DNA of 62,236 nucleotides, taken from NCBI GenBank assembly GCA_025359885.1, contig JANYDG010000040.1, forward strand, positions 1 to 62,236, read 5' to 3'. Origin of the DNA: Acidobacteriota bacterium (GTDB lineage: Bacteria; Acidobacteriota; Terriglobia; Terriglobales; Acidobacteriaceae). A model generated the notes under the pieces. It was not told where the DNA came from and searched no databases. It saw only the letters and a list, made by a program, of their open reading frames with translations. Position numbers and translations under genes: made by a program. Below are positions 1-10,383 of the stretch, in pieces; within the stretch, counting starts at the first letter, position 1; each line of letters starts with the position of its first letter.

Positions 1-656
<656 letters not shown>

Positions 657-675
657 CCTTTACAAGCGAGGGAGC

Positions 676-695
676 GGCGCGGCTTCGGCCGCGCC
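676..695 (+). terminator. GC-rich UUCG hairpin between eno and gpmI
   Basis: A perfect 8-bp stem, GGCGCGGC / GCCGCGCC, closes a TTCG tetraloop (684-687). This is an unusually stable RNA hairpin. No clean T-run follows, so it may be a partial terminator or an mRNA-stabilising end for the eno transcript rather than a full stop before gpmI. Confidence 0.55.
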
Positions 696-773
696 CTTCT
701 GCGCCGCCTTATTCGTATCTTCTCGAAGTATCCTGCTCACTTACTCAGTTGTTAAACTTTGAGGCATCTCATC

Positions 774-2384
774 ATGTCCAGGCGTCCTTTAGTTCTTACG
801 ATTCTCGACGGGTGGGGTTATAGCCCCAAGGTTGAAAGCAATGCGATTGCACTGGCTCGCAAGCCTACCTATGACAAGCTGCTCGCTGAGTATCCCAACA
901 CGCTGATTCGCGCATCGGAGCACTTTGTCGGGCTGCCGGATGGGCAGATGGGCAACAGTGAAGTGGGCCACTTGAATATCGGCGCCGGCCGCGTGGTCCA
1001 GATGGATATCACGCGCATCGATTTGTTGATTGCCAATGATGAGTTCACTAATTTCCCGGCGATTGCCAAAGCCATGCAGCGGGCTCGGGAAGGCGACCGG
1101 CAGCTGCACTTGATTGGGCTGCTTTCTGATGGCGGCGTGCATGCCCACCAGGAGCATTTGTATGCGCTGCTGCGGGCTGCGAAAGCTCACGGCCTGACCC
1201 GCGTGTTTGTGCATGCATTTCTTGATGGCCGCGATACGCTGCCAACCTCTGGCGCGGGCTATGTCGAGAAACTGCAGCGAAAGATGGCAGAGTACGGCAT
1301 CGGCAAGCTGGCGAGCGTAAGTGGCCGCTATTATGCGATGGATCGTGACAAGAAATGGGACCGCGAGCGCAAGGCGTTTGACGCGATGGTGGCGGGCAAG
1401 GCTGAGGGCGGGGCGACGGCAGATCCAGCGGGGCTCATCAGAGATCGCTATAACAACGGGATCACGGACGAGTTCACGATACCGTTTGTGGTGACTGATG
1501 CCGCAGGTAAGCCGAATGGAGTGATTCGCGACGAAGACGTGGTCATCAACTTCAACTACCGTGCGGACCGCGCAAGGCAGATAACACGAGTAATGACACG
1601 CGAGAGTGGTCTCAATCAGGCGGGCGGTCGCAACCTCGATGCCTGGGAATCGCTCGACGAGATCATTCCCCGACGAGAGATTCCAAAGGGCCTTCATTAC
1701 CTGTGCATGACCCAATATGACAGGAATTACAGCTTACCTCTGGTGATTTTGCCGGAGTCGATGGATAATCTGCTGGCCAATGTGCTTGGCAATGCGCAGT
1801 TGCGTAATCTGCGTGTGGCGGAGACTGAGAAATACGCGCATGTGACGTACTTCTTCAATGGAGGGATCGAAACTCCGTTTCCAGGAGAAGATCGGACGCT
1901 GATTCAGTCGAAGAAAGTGGCGACCTACGATCTCGCTCCGGAGATGTCTGCGGAGGGGATTGGAGATACGATTGTTAGCGCGATCCATGACACTGCGTTT
2001 GACCTCATCATTGCAAATTTTGCCAATGCGGACATGGTAGGACATAGCGGCCAGCTCTTGCCGACGATCAAGGCTGTCGAGTATGTTGATGCTCAATTGG
2101 CCAGGATTTACAGGGCAATACGCGAAATGGGTGGCAGTTGGCTCATTACTGCTGACCATGGGAACGCCGAACAGATGGTTGACCCGGTAAGTGGTGGGCC
2201 ACACACCGCGCATACGACGAATCCGGTACCAATGATCTACGTGGGCGAAGACGCAAACAAGTACACGCTGAGGTCGGACGGAAGCCTGCGTGATATCAGT
2301 CCGACGCTGCTCAATCTGCTTAACCTGCATTTGCCCAAAGAGATGACTGGCGGCGACTTGCGGGTGCCGCTAGTCGCCGAGTAA
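774..2384 (+). CDS. gpmI: 2,3-bisphosphoglycerate-independent phosphoglycerate mutase
   Basis: Interconverts 3- and 2-phosphoglycerate using two metal ions and a phosphoserine. The protein is 536 residues, normal for the alkaline-phosphatase-superfamily i[14 protein letters not shown] supplies the first metal Asp. [15 protein letters not shown] contains the Ser nucleophile at residue 62 in this numbering. [17 protein letters not shown], the late metal site [10 protein letters not shown] and [10 protein letters not shown] are all present. The ATG at 774 is preferred over the in-frame TTG at 759, because GAGG at 761-764 sits 9 nt upstream of that ATG and overlaps the TTG. It follows eno on the same strand, giving a two-step glycolysis pair. 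Confidence 0.96.
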   Translation: MSRRPLVLTILDGWGYSPKVESNAIALARKPTYDKLLAEYPNTLIRASEHFVGLPDGQMGNSEVGHLNIGAGRVVQMDITRIDLLIANDEFTNFPAIAKAMQRAREGDRQLHLIGLLSDGGVHAHQEHLYALLRAAKAHGLTRVFVHAFLDGRDTLPTSGAGYVEKLQRKMAEYGIGKLASVSGRYYAMDRDKKWDRERKAFDAMVAGKAEGGATADPAGLIRDRYNNGITDEFTIPFVVTDAAGKPNGVIRDEDVVINFNYRADRARQITRVMTRESGLNQAGGRNLDAWESLDEIIPRREIPKGLHYLCMTQYDRNYSLPLVILPESMDNLLANVLGNAQLRNLRVAETEKYAHVTYFFNGGIETPFPGEDRTLIQSKKVATYDLAPEMSAEGIGDTIVSAIHDTAFDLIIANFANADMVGHSGQLLPTIKAVEYVDAQLARIYRAIREMGGSWLITADHGNAEQMVDPVSGGPHTAHTTNPVPMIYVGEDANKYTLRSDGSLRDISPTLLNLLNLHLPKEMTGGDLRVPLVAE

Positions 2385-2537
2385 GCATGCAACTGATGCC
2401 GTGGATTGGAACGGTTGGCCCAACAGGCCTCGACAGCAATGTCGGACTTTTGGATTCATGATTCTGAGCTTGCCTGTTTGACTATGCGTTATCGTAGAAT
2501 CCTCTCGACCAGCGAAGGATGCCTGCTGGCGTGAGGA

Positions 2538-4886
2538 ATGATCTTGAACCCAGTAAATCGCCGTACCTTTGTCCAGCTTTCAGCGGGGGCGCTGCTTTTT
2601 GCAGCCTCTGCCAAGACCTTACGTGCCTCCGAGACGCCCTCCATCAGCAGCGATAAAGGAACAATTCGCGTGGTCGGCGCGACCTATTCCTGGGAGTACA
2701 AGCAAACTGACGATCGCTTCACGCTCTTTGATAGCCGTCACAGGATGATGGTAAGTGGCAAGCTGCAACCAGCGGTCGTGGTGTCACCTGTTGGCTCACC
2801 GACGCAGCGCGTCTGCACCCCGGGCAAGGGAAGTGAGCCGCTGGTTGAGGCAGGGAAGATTACTTTCACCTATAGCGGAGTCAATGGTAACGCAACACTC
2901 AAGTATGCGTGGCGCTTTGATGTAGGTTCGATGTGGACTGATCCGATTCAGTACGAGAGTCAGGCCGCCGATGACCTGGTCAGTCTGCATTACTTTGCGG
3001 AGAGTAAAGATGACAAGCCGATGCCGACACTGCATCCGACTTATGCGGTTGTGCCTGGGGTGATTTCGGGGTCGACGGTAAGCCCGATTCTGCACAATGG
3101 CGCTGGCTTCAATCAAAATGTCTGGCTGGGACGGGGAAGTTTCATCCCTGGATTAAGTCAGCAGTGGGCTCTGCCGGTACATTACTTCTGCGGATTCAGT
3201 ACAGCAGGGCCGGGACCTGAGCGCAATCTATATACAGAGGGTCAGTCAGACGCATTTTGCTGCGGCCTTGCTGACCTGCCGCAGGGTGACTACTACCTGC
3301 AGATTTATCAGGGCAGCTTAAGTCCCTGGGTGGATTATCGCAGTGACCTTTGGGGCCATGTACGCACGCCAGGAAATGTAACTCTAGGCGGTATGATGCA
3401 TTGGTCGTTTGCGCCGGAGTACCGCGAAGCTATCACTGCATATTATGAAGGATTGCTACAGGCCGGCGTCATCCAGCGCAAGCATAACTCGGCGCATAAG
3501 ACTGCTGTTGCCTTGACACCGCAGTTTTGCACCTGGGGTGCTCAGCGGGAACGCGACAAGGCAAATGACAAGCTGGATGAAGCTTTTCTGACAGGACTTT
3601 ACGGCGAACTTAAGGCGAGCGGAATGAAGGCGGGGCTCTACTCGATTGACGATAAGTGGGAAGGTGCTTACGGGAACCTGGTTCATTCGGCGGAGCGGTT
3701 GCCGCATTTTGAGCAGTTTCTCGACAAGCTGCGCGCAGAAGGCGTGAGGATTGGCATGTGGGCGGCGGTGATGCGCTGCGAGCGGCCAGCAGACCTGGGG
3801 CTGACGAATGATCACATGCTCAAGCAACCAGATGGAACTCCCTTCATTGCTTCTGGTGCTGGTGGAGCGAAGTACGCGATCTTGGATTTTACGCAGCCTG
3901 AGGTTGCGCGAGTGCTGACGGAGGTCGTGCGCCGGTTTATGCGGCGGTACAAGCCGGATTTGTTCAAGTTTGACTTTGGCTATGAGTTGCCGACTGTAGC
4001 ACAGGCGGCCCCAAAGGACAGGCAGTGGACCGGCGAGAGGCTCCTGTGGAAGGGGCTTGATGTGGTTATCAAGGCCATGCGGGCGGAGAATCCTGACATC
4101 GTGGTGATGTACTACAACCTATCTCCCTTATTCCTCGAGTTCATTGATCTGCATAGCCCGGACGATATGTGGATGGATATTGGTGACTACCAGGTAGAGG
4201 CCAATCGGAGGCTGTACTTCAGTGGACTTATGGGGAAGTTAGGGGTTCCAACTTATGGATCTTCCGGATATGACTGGTCAAGTTCGCCGAGCATCTGGTT
4301 TGACTCGGCGGCGACCGGCAGCATCGGCTGCCTGAATGACTTTGGCGGCGATGAGCAGGGGGAAGTGAGTTCGCCGGAGCTGATTGCCAAATACAACGGA
4401 ATTGCTCAGGTTTTGAGGCCCACGACGAACTTCGAGATTTTGCCGCTGGATACGGTACCAATCGCACCGACAATGGGCGCGCATGCGCGTTCGTGGGCGC
4501 GGATGGAGGATGGACAGCTTGTGCTGCTGGCGCGACGGCCAGATCAGCCGGGCGAAGAGGATTTGAATACGATTCGGCACAATGCAAAGACTAAAGGCAC
4601 CGAGCGCATCAAAGGGCTGGTTCGGGCGACAGTGCCGGTGATTGTTGCTTCGAAGACCAACGAAGACATCACACGCAGCAGTCATCTTGCCCTGGTCGCT
4701 TATGGCGGCGGGGAGGTTTGGCTGAAGCGCGAAGTGGGTAAGCAAGCGCTGGTAACCAGTCATTACTTCGGCGGGCAGAGTCACCAGAGCACGGTTCCAA
4801 TCGTCGGGGGGCAGTTGAAGCTTGATGTCCTGGCAAAGGGTTCCAAAGAGGAACCTTTGGAGTGGGTGAATCTGAGCATCTCCTAG
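2538..4886 (+). CDS. Tat-exported GH36-like alpha-galactosidase-type glycoside hydrolase
   Basis: A 782-residue protein. The N-terminus NRRTFVQLSAGALLF followed by small hydrophobics resembles a twin-arginine signal, so export in folded form is inferred. The middle is a TIM barrel of clan GH-D type: QFCTWGAQ, GLYSIDDKW, RIGMWAAVMRCE, and DLFKFDFGYEL with the presumptive nucleophile Asp near residue 479. SPDDMWMDIGDY may hold the acid/base region. The C-terminal part is beta-rich. The substrate is inferred from family resemblance only; related proteins act on alpha-galactosides. A GAGG at 2533-2536 lies only 1 nt before this ATG, so an in-frame TTG at 2544 (7-nt spacing) may be the true start. 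It converges on a GH3 gene. Confidence 0.75.
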   Translation: MILNPVNRRTFVQLSAGALLFAASAKTLRASETPSISSDKGTIRVVGATYSWEYKQTDDRFTLFDSRHRMMVSGKLQPAVVVSPVGSPTQRVCTPGKGSEPLVEAGKITFTYSGVNGNATLKYAWRFDVGSMWTDPIQYESQAADDLVSLHYFAESKDDKPMPTLHPTYAVVPGVISGSTVSPILHNGAGFNQNVWLGRGSFIPGLSQQWALPVHYFCGFSTAGPGPERNLYTEGQSDAFCCGLADLPQGDYYLQIYQGSLSPWVDYRSDLWGHVRTPGNVTLGGMMHWSFAPEYREAITAYYEGLLQAGVIQRKHNSAHKTAVALTPQFCTWGAQRERDKANDKLDEAFLTGLYGELKASGMKAGLYSIDDKWEGAYGNLVHSAERLPHFEQFLDKLRAEGVRIGMWAAVMRCERPADLGLTNDHMLKQPDGTPFIASGAGGAKYAILDFTQPEVARVLTEVVRRFMRRYKPDLFKFDFGYELPTVAQAAPKDRQWTGERLLWKGLDVVIKAMRAENPDIVVMYYNLSPLFLEFIDLHSPDDMWMDIGDYQVEANRRLYFSGLMGKLGVPTYGSSGYDWSSSPSIWFDSAATGSIGCLNDFGGDEQGEVSSPELIAKYNGIAQVLRPTTNFEILPLDTVPIAPTMGAHARSWARMEDGQLVLLARRPDQPGEEDLNTIRHNAKTKGTERIKGLVRATVPVIVASKTNEDITRSSHLALVAYGGGEVWLKREVGKQALVTSHYFGGQSHQSTVPIVGGQLKLDVLAKGSKEEPLEWVNLSIS

Positions 4887-4891
4887 CACAC

Positions 4892-4927
4892 ATCAAGGCC
4901 CCCGCCACGATGGCGGAGGCCTCGATG
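4892..4927. terminator. Bidirectional hairpin between convergent glycosidase genes
   Basis: GGCCCCCGCC and GGCGGAGGCC flank a 5-nt loop with one mismatch, and the stem extends outward through AT pairs. It lies between the stop codons of the GH36-like and GH3 genes, so it probably ends both transcripts. Confidence 0.6.
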
Positions 4928-4949
4928 ATTCCCTGGGCTAAGTATGCGG

Positions 4950-7175
4950 CTAGTTGATTGCAATTGTCTTGGTCAGCGGCAGATCCTGAGAGGAGCCACC
5001 GACCATGAAGGAGTAGTTGCCGGGAATAAGCTTCCAACTGTTTCCTGCTTCATCGAAGATGGACAGATACTTGGAATCGATAGCCAGGGACACAGTTTTG
5101 CTTTCACCAGCGGCAAGAGTTACGCGGCTGAAGCCGACGAGGCGTTTGGGAGGCTCCTGCGCACTGGCAGGAAGAGCGGCATAAACTTCTGCAATCTCTG
5201 TGCCGGGGCGGCTGCCGCTATTGGTTACGGTAAAACTGACGCTGGGTGTCGCGCCTGGTGTTACCGTCAGCGCGGAGTATTTGTACGTGGTGTAACTCAG
5301 GCCAAAGCCGAAAGGGAAGAGGACCGGCTTCTTTTCAGAGTCGTACCACTTATAGCCGACCTTCAGGCCTTCGTCATAGGTCACGCTGAAGCTGGCTTTG
5401 GCGTTTTCCTTGCGCATGACGGGTGAAGCGCTCTGGGAGTGTGGCGGTGGCTGAACAACGGTCGTGTGAGGGAGGTCGGCCTCACTGCGGGGAAAGGTCA
5501 TGGGCAATTTGGCGCTGGGGTTGACGTCCCCGAAGAGTACATTTGCAACGGCGACAGAACCGCGGCTGCCGGCATACCAGGCCTCGGCGACTGCACCTAC
5601 TTGATCGAGCCATGGCATGGTCACGGCGGTGCCGGTTTCCAGCACGACGATGGTCTTTGGGTTGGCTGCGGCGACGGCAGCGATCAGCGCGTCCTGGTTA
5701 TTGGGAAGCGAGAGATTCTTCAGGTCCATGCCCTCGCTGGTCCACTGAGGGGCAAAGACGATGGCTATGTCGCAGGTTTTGGCGAGAGCGGCGGCGGCGG
5801 CAGGGTCAGCCCCGGAGTCCCACTTAATGGGCGCCTCATGGATCTTGTCGGCAATGGCCCATTGGGGTGACGGGGGAAACCAGATATGCTCCAGCCACTT
5901 TGGCGCTGTCGCTCCGGGAGGGTCAACTTGGGCTGAGCCGCCGCCAGAGATCATGCCGTAGTTGGCGTGGTCGCCAATGACGGCGATGGAGTGGATCGCT
6001 GATTTGTCGAGCGGAAGTAGATGATTTGCATTCTTGAGCAGCACAATGCTGCTCTCTTCGATGTGCTGTGCAGTTTCGAGGCCGCCCATGACGTCGACGA
6101 CGCTCTTCTTGACGGGATCATCGACGAGCCCTGCGGCAAATTCAGCGCGCAGGATGCGGTGGACGTGTTCGTCGAGCTCGGCCTGGGAGATTTTTCCTTC
6201 TGTGACGGCTTGCTTGTAGGCGTCGCCAAAGAAGTTTTCGCCGGGCTGCTCATTATCGAGGCCAGCGGCTGAAGCTTTGACCGTAGAGTGGGTGCCTCCC
6301 CAGTCGGAGAGGACGAAGCCTTTGAAGTGCCAGTCCTTGCGCAGGACGTCGGTGAGTGAGTACTTGTTTTCGCAGGCGTAGTCGCCGTTGATGGCGTTGT
6401 AGCTGCACATGACGGCGGCGGGGTCACCAATGGAGATGCCAATCTCAAAGGCGAGCAGGTCGGTTTCGCGAAGGGCGCGGATGCCGATGATGGAGTCGAC
6501 TTCGTTGCGGCCGCTCTCCTGATCATTGACTGCGTAGTGCTTGATGTCGCCGAGGACATGCTGGGCCTGTTCGCACTTGATGCGGTTGCCGACAAGGGTG
6601 CCGGCAAGGATGGGATCTTCGCCCTGGTACTCAAAGGTCCGGCCATTACGGGGCTCGCGGGTGATGTTGACACCGCCGCCGAGGGTCATGTTGTAGCCCT
6701 GGGCGCGGAGTTCGCGGCCGATGAGAGCGCCGTAGTCGCAGGCGGCCTGGGTATCCCAGCTCGCGGCTGCGCCGACGTTGGAGGGCAGTGCGGTGGAGTA
6801 ACGGCCGTTCATCGCGCTGGAACGGACGCCGTAGGCTGCATCACTCATCTGAATAAGCGGGATGCCGAGACGGGCTACGCCAAGAACGAAACCTGCACCA
6901 CCGTTACCAAGGTATGCGTTAGCCTTGGGTGGTCCCCAGCCGGGCATGCCCTGGCCGTGGAGAAGATCGATCTTCTCGTCGAGCGTGAGTTCTTTGATGA
7001 CCAGGTCGGCGCGCTCATCAGCCGAGAGGGAGGTGTTCATCCACGCGGCATGGGCGTAACTGGCTGCGGCTTTTGGGTCGCGTGGCGATTGTGCATTCAC
7101 GCTCGCGGCGAATGCGGTAAGCAGAGCAAGGGCGATGAGGCTACGGCAGGGGCTGCTGATTGTCATGGTATCCAT
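4950..7175 (-). CDS. Secreted GH3 beta-glucosidase
   Basis: Hydrolyses terminal beta-glucosides or beta-xylosides from oligosaccharides, probably in the periplasm. With the ATG at 7175 it has 741 residues; upstream TTG/GTG codons lack support, and another ATG lies at 7166. A Sec signal (SLIALALLTAFAASVNAQ) is followed by the GH3 N-terminal barrel with LTLDEKIDLLHG and GFVLSDWGGTHST, whose Asp near residue 291 is the expected nucleophile. The alpha/beta sandwich follows (IAVIGDHANYGMISGGGSAQV), then a C-terminal fibronectin-like domain (FPFGFGLSYTTYKYS). The exact sugar cannot be read from sequence. Its neighbours are polysaccharide enzymes. Confidence 0.92.
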   Translation of the reverse strand: MDTMTISSPCRSLIALALLTAFAASVNAQSPRDPKAAASYAHAAWMNTSLSADERADLVIKELTLDEKIDLLHGQGMPGWGPPKANAYLGNGGAGFVLGVARLGIPLIQMSDAAYGVRSSAMNGRYSTALPSNVGAAASWDTQAACDYGALIGRELRAQGYNMTLGGGVNITREPRNGRTFEYQGEDPILAGTLVGNRIKCEQAQHVLGDIKHYAVNDQESGRNEVDSIIGIRALRETDLLAFEIGISIGDPAAVMCSYNAINGDYACENKYSLTDVLRKDWHFKGFVLSDWGGTHSTVKASAAGLDNEQPGENFFGDAYKQAVTEGKISQAELDEHVHRILRAEFAAGLVDDPVKKSVVDVMGGLETAQHIEESSIVLLKNANHLLPLDKSAIHSIAVIGDHANYGMISGGGSAQVDPPGATAPKWLEHIWFPPSPQWAIADKIHEAPIKWDSGADPAAAAALAKTCDIAIVFAPQWTSEGMDLKNLSLPNNQDALIAAVAAANPKTIVVLETGTAVTMPWLDQVGAVAEAWYAGSRGSVAVANVLFGDVNPSAKLPMTFPRSEADLPHTTVVQPPPHSQSASPVMRKENAKASFSVTYDEGLKVGYKWYDSEKKPVLFPFGFGLSYTTYKYSALTVTPGATPSVSFTVTNSGSRPGTEIAEVYAALPASAQEPPKRLVGFSRVTLAAGESKTVSLAIDSKYLSIFDEAGNSWKLIPGNYSFMVGGSSQDLPLTKTIAIN

Positions 7176-7672
7176 CCCGGAGGCATTGTTACTGATCACC
7201 TCGACATTGCGCAAGTGCTTAAGTAAATCGTGTGAGCAGGGCGTTTACAGATCAGTGCCGGAGGTCGCACGGGATGGCAAACCGGGAGTGCAGACGCAGC
7301 AACGGCCTGAGCATTTTCTAGATGCGCAGGCCGTTGATGGGTGAACTGTTGGGATTGGCAGTTTTGACTAAGGCACTCGCGCTTGGGCGATTGCCAGTGG
7401 CCCGGCGGGAAAACTTCCGCTGGGACTTACGGCTGGGGGCTGGGGCGCGATGCCCTAGGCCTCAGTCACCTCACGTTGATTCGTGCAACTGTGGTACGAA
7501 CAACTGTCAGAACTCATAGGCTGGATCATCCTCCTTTCCCGTGTGAAATGAGATTAGCTCAAATGGGCCCAATGAATCAAGACTTCGCTGTCAGTCGTTG
7601 CTTCTTTAGATTCCCATTGATAACCGTTCACTCGTTCCCTGGTGCTCATTCAGCGCTGGTCGGTTTTGCGCT
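7176..7672. other. Intergenic stretch, no gene recognised
   Basis: No convincing coding sequence was found on either strand. It contains a 10-bp inverted repeat, CAACGGCCTG at 7300-7309 and CAGGCCGTTG at 7327-7336, about 125 bp upstream of the GH3 start. This could be an operator or an RNA hairpin. Because the DNA just downstream is full of gene remnants, this stretch may also be decayed sequence. Confidence 0.4.
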
Positions 7673-8323
7673 TCAAAGCTGTGCCCGCAGGAATCCCCGC
7701 ACCATTCCAGGAATATTTTCTGTAGGATCACACGACCAGCGTTCTCGCGACGGCTGTCCACATTGCGTGCGATAGATCGTCACACCGCCGCAGTCTACCT
7801 CGTCCACTTGGCGAATATTAAAAAAGCCGTGCGTCAGTTTCTCAAAAAGCACCAGTGTCGCGTCGTCCCCAGCGGTATCCAGCGCTTCAAAGAGCAATTG
7901 GCTTTGCTGCCAGGGCATGGCAGTATCCGCCTCTCCATGAAGGATTTGAAATGGAGGGCTTCCGGGGCCAACGTTCCCAACAGGATTCGCGGCATCTACC
8001 AATGACTGCGAGTCACCCACCGGCGCACCAAGAAGCCTGGATTCAAACGAATCAGGGTGTCTCGCCGGAAGCAAATCGCGAATCAATAGGCTTTCGGCAT
8101 CTGTACCTGATTTTTGAATCAAGGCGCGGTCCGCATCGATTCGTCCAAAATTCATTGGTCCGTATCCGTCAACAACTGCCTGCACTTCACTCGAATAGCC
8201 AGCATGTTCGTCGGTAACGAACATGTCATGCGCAGACAGAGCAGCCATAGCCGCCAGGTGTGCTCCCGCCGACGAACCCCACAACCCGATTCGGTTCCGG
8301 TCAAATTCAAATTGTTCCGCCAC
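7673..8323 (-). pseudogene. Alpha/beta-hydrolase (BD-FAE-like esterase), N-terminus deleted
   Basis: A 216-codon remnant of a secreted-esterase-type alpha/beta hydrolase. It keeps the nucleophile elbow LWGSSAGAHLA, the acid region HGEADTAMP and the catalytic His in LTHGFFN, so the C-terminal two thirds are intact. The oxyanion-hole HGGG strand and everything before it are missing. The frame opens right at a junction where the cupin gene also breaks off (about 8325). A GTG at 8323 could start translation, but the product could not fold as a normal esterase. Family assignment is firm; loss of function is inferred from the missing N-terminal sheet. Confidence 0.75.
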
Positions 8324-8324
8324 T

Positions 8325-8990
8325 CTACCCGTTCGGCCCTCCCGTCAGCAAGGCGATAAAGGTGCCGTTGCTTTGGCTCTGGTTGCCCAGAAAGGTGTAC
8401 ACCTGATCGCCTGCAATCATGCTTTCGCCTTCGCTCGCCGCGAGCACGAACGGTAGCGGGCCCTCGGGAGCGATCGTGAGTTTGCCTGTCACCGCATCCT
8501 GGTATGAGCCTTCCGAGCCCACCAATTCGGTATCGACGGAACTGCTGAGCACTGACCAGTTGACGGCTTCAGCGCTTTCTGGATAGACGATCCCCGCGAA
8601 CGGCTTGCCCCGGAGCACAACAGCTTCCGCCGCATTCCCACCAAAGCTCCACGTCAGCTTCTTGCCGCATTGGTCCAGGAACTCATAGCCATGTGCCGTT
8701 CCAGGCGGGATGTTGATGTAGTCTCCAGGCGTGAGTTGATACTTGCTCCCTGCGAGCCTTAACGCAATCACGCCATCGACGACGAAAATAGCCTCATGCG
8801 TGGCTCGATCGATGTGGAGTGGAAAGCTGGCCCCCTTCGCCCCGCTCAGAATCCTGCCCCAGGCTGGTTGACCAAGTCCATCGGGCCGCGCAATCATCGT
8901 TGCAAGGTGGCTTCCAAATGCATAACCAAGTCCTTCGCCAGCATCAAGTTTGCAGGGAGCCAAGGTTGCTGGCAATTCATTCACAATCAT
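8325..8990 (-). pseudogene. Quercetinase-like bicupin, truncated before second metal site
   Basis: Begins normally (MIVNELPATLAPCKLDAGEG) and carries one complete cupin barrel: FPLHIDRATHEAIFVVDGVIAL as first motif and TPGDYINIPPGTAHGYE as second. A second barrel begins (YTFLGNQSQSNGTFIALLTGGPNG), but the reading stops exactly where family members continue with the histidine motif of cupin domain 2. Such proteins are typically bicupins of over 300 residues; here only 221 remain. Relatives include quercetin 2,3-dioxygenase-like enzymes. The first domain might still fold. Its break point coincides with the break of the esterase remnant, pointing to a single deletion. Confidence 0.7.
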
Positions 8991-9108
8991 CGTTTCCGAC
9001 CTCGTTTGAAAGGGTCACGAGCGGGAAGGCGCGGAACTGGCTTCGCCTCAAATTCAATTTCTGCGGCATTGTTCTCACAGGCCGCATTACGCTTTGAAAA
9101 ATGGGAAA

Positions 9109-9126
9109 CGGTACCGCAGCGTACCG
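9109..9126. promoter_or_regulatory. Operator 1: CGGTAC-N6-GTACCG
   Basis: A perfect 18-bp inverted repeat, arms CGGTAC and GTACCG with spacer CGCAGC. An identical arm pair with a different spacer lies 110 bp away (9219-9236) in the same divergent intergenic region. The conserved arms and unrelated spacers are typical of a dimeric repressor site. The nearby TetR gene is the candidate regulator. Confidence 0.65.
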
Positions 9127-9218
9127 CTCAACATCAGGATTGACAGCAAACGTGCGGCAGGGTTGTAGGGGCCCAATTTGTGAAACGTCGGCGGGCGAAA
9201 TTCTCGTTCACTGAGCTG

Positions 9219-9236
9219 CGGTACGCGCGAGTACCG
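9219..9236. promoter_or_regulatory. Operator 2: CGGTAC-N6-GTACCG
   Basis: Second perfect copy of the palindrome (spacer GCGCGA), 110 bp from the first and 100 bp upstream of the FAH start codon. The distance is about ten and a half helical turns. Two sites could allow looping or separate control of the two divergent promoters. Confidence 0.65.
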
Positions 9237-9335
9237 TTTGACCGTGGATGGCCTGTCAAGCTCAAGCCCTGGTCAGAATATCCAGAACCGGAACGGCAAC
9301 GATGAAAGCCCCAAAAGGGCCGAAAGGGTTTGGAA

Positions 9336-10187
9336 ATGAAATTTGCCAGTTTTAAGATCGAGAACCGAGTGACCTGGGGAGTGATTCAGGGTACCTCAGC
9401 GGTCGACCTGGGCGCAGTTCTCAACGGCCGTTTTGCTGACCTCAAGACGCTCATCGCTTCGAATGGCTTTTCAGAGGCACAGGCCGAAATCGCATCCGCC
9501 CCCAGCTATCCCCTGCAGAACATTGCCTGGTTGCCCGTCGTGCCGAACCCAGACAAAATCTTTTGTGTCGGGATCAACTACGAGATGCATCGCAAGGAAA
9601 CCGGACGCTCTGAAGTGGAGCACCCGACGATCTTTGTTCGTTTTGCAAATTCGCAAACTGGTCACCTGACCGACATCATCCGCCCACGGGTCTCAACAAA
9701 GCTCGATTTTGAGGGCGAACTCGCCTTGGTCATCAGCAAACCGGGCCGCTATATTCCCAAAGATCAAGCGCTCGATTACATCGCCGGTTTTGCGTGCTAC
9801 AACGACGGCAGCATTCGAGACTGGCAAAGCCACTCCCACCAGTTCACGCCCGGCAAGAACTTTCCGAATACCGGTAGTTTCGGTCCCTGGCTCGTCACGC
9901 CAGATGAGTTGCCCAACATGGATGAGCGCACCCTGACCACTCGCCTCAACGGCCAGAACGTGCAGCAGGCAAAGTTCGCACAGATGATTTTTGATATCCC
10001 CACCATCGTCGAGTACTGCTCCTCTTTCACCAACCTGGCGGCAGGGGACGTCATTGTGACCGGGACTCCCGGCGGCGTCGGTGCCAAACGGGTGCCGCCC
10101 CTGTGGATGAAGTCCGGTGACATCGTCGAGGTTGAGATCGATGGAATCGGTATCTTGCGCAACAGCATCGCCGATGAGGTTCAGTAG
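9336..10187 (+). CDS. Fumarylacetoacetate hydrolase-family protein
   Basis: A 283-residue FAH-fold enzyme that cleaves or isomerises 2-keto/beta-diketo acids at the end of aromatic or sugar-acid catabolism. The metal site is visible: the acidic pair in KLDFEGELALVIS and the Asp in ACYNDGSIRDWQ. GINYEMHRKETG, PGKNFPNTGSFGPWLVTPDE and VTGTPGGVGAKRVPP are further family motifs. ATG 9336 is chosen over the TTG at 9330 because AAGGG lies 8 nt upstream. It is the only intact enzyme gene in a cluster otherwise made of fragments. The substrate cannot be told; 2-hydroxyhepta-2,4-diene-1,7-dioate and 2,4-diketo-3-deoxy-sugar-acid hydrolases are both possible. Confidence 0.88.
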   Translation: MKFASFKIENRVTWGVIQGTSAVDLGAVLNGRFADLKTLIASNGFSEAQAEIASAPSYPLQNIAWLPVVPNPDKIFCVGINYEMHRKETGRSEVEHPTIFVRFANSQTGHLTDIIRPRVSTKLDFEGELALVISKPGRYIPKDQALDYIAGFACYNDGSIRDWQSHSHQFTPGKNFPNTGSFGPWLVTPDELPNMDERTLTTRLNGQNVQQAKFAQMIFDIPTIVEYCSSFTNLAAGDVIVTGTPGGVGAKRVPPLWMKSGDIVEVEIDGIGILRNSIADEVQ

Positions 10188-10251
10188 CGTCCCTGCAGTA
10201 GGAATGCCAGCGTCAACCCCCAGTAAGACTCCCGCAAACAACGGAGGGGAA

Positions 10252-10377
10252 GGGGACTGCCACCAAGCGCGAGTTTCCTGTAGTTGCCATCCGCAGTGTG
10301 CACCTGGGCGTGCCAGATATAGCCCGTGCAGAAGCCTTCGACACGCGCACCTGGGGTTTGGCCGTTACCGCCAGCAT
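10252..10377 (+). pseudogene. VOC/glyoxalase-fold fragment (N-terminal piece)
   Basis: In this frame the DNA encodes EFPVVAIRSVHLGVPDIARA followed by EAFDTRTWGLAVTA, the characteristic first beta-alpha unit of vicinal-oxygen-chelate proteins such as extradiol dioxygenases. The match stops at about 10375, where a different gene fragment begins in another frame. No good start codon is left. Recognition is by motif over some 35 residues, so the exact family member is unknown. Confidence 0.5.
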
Positions 10378-10383
10378 ATCGTC

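Larger units (their letters stand above)
8991..9335. promoter_or_regulatory. Divergent control region with two operators
   Basis: This 345-bp region separates the cupin gene (leftward) from the FAH gene (rightward). Apart from the two CGGTAC-N6-GTACCG palindromes listed separately, nothing coding was seen. AAGGG at 9323-9327 is the ribosome site of the FAH gene. Confidence 0.6.

Noticed and set aside
759..773. TTG start for gpmI five codons upstream
   Set aside because: It overlaps the GAGG ribosome site that serves the ATG at 774, and the extra residues are not part of the family.
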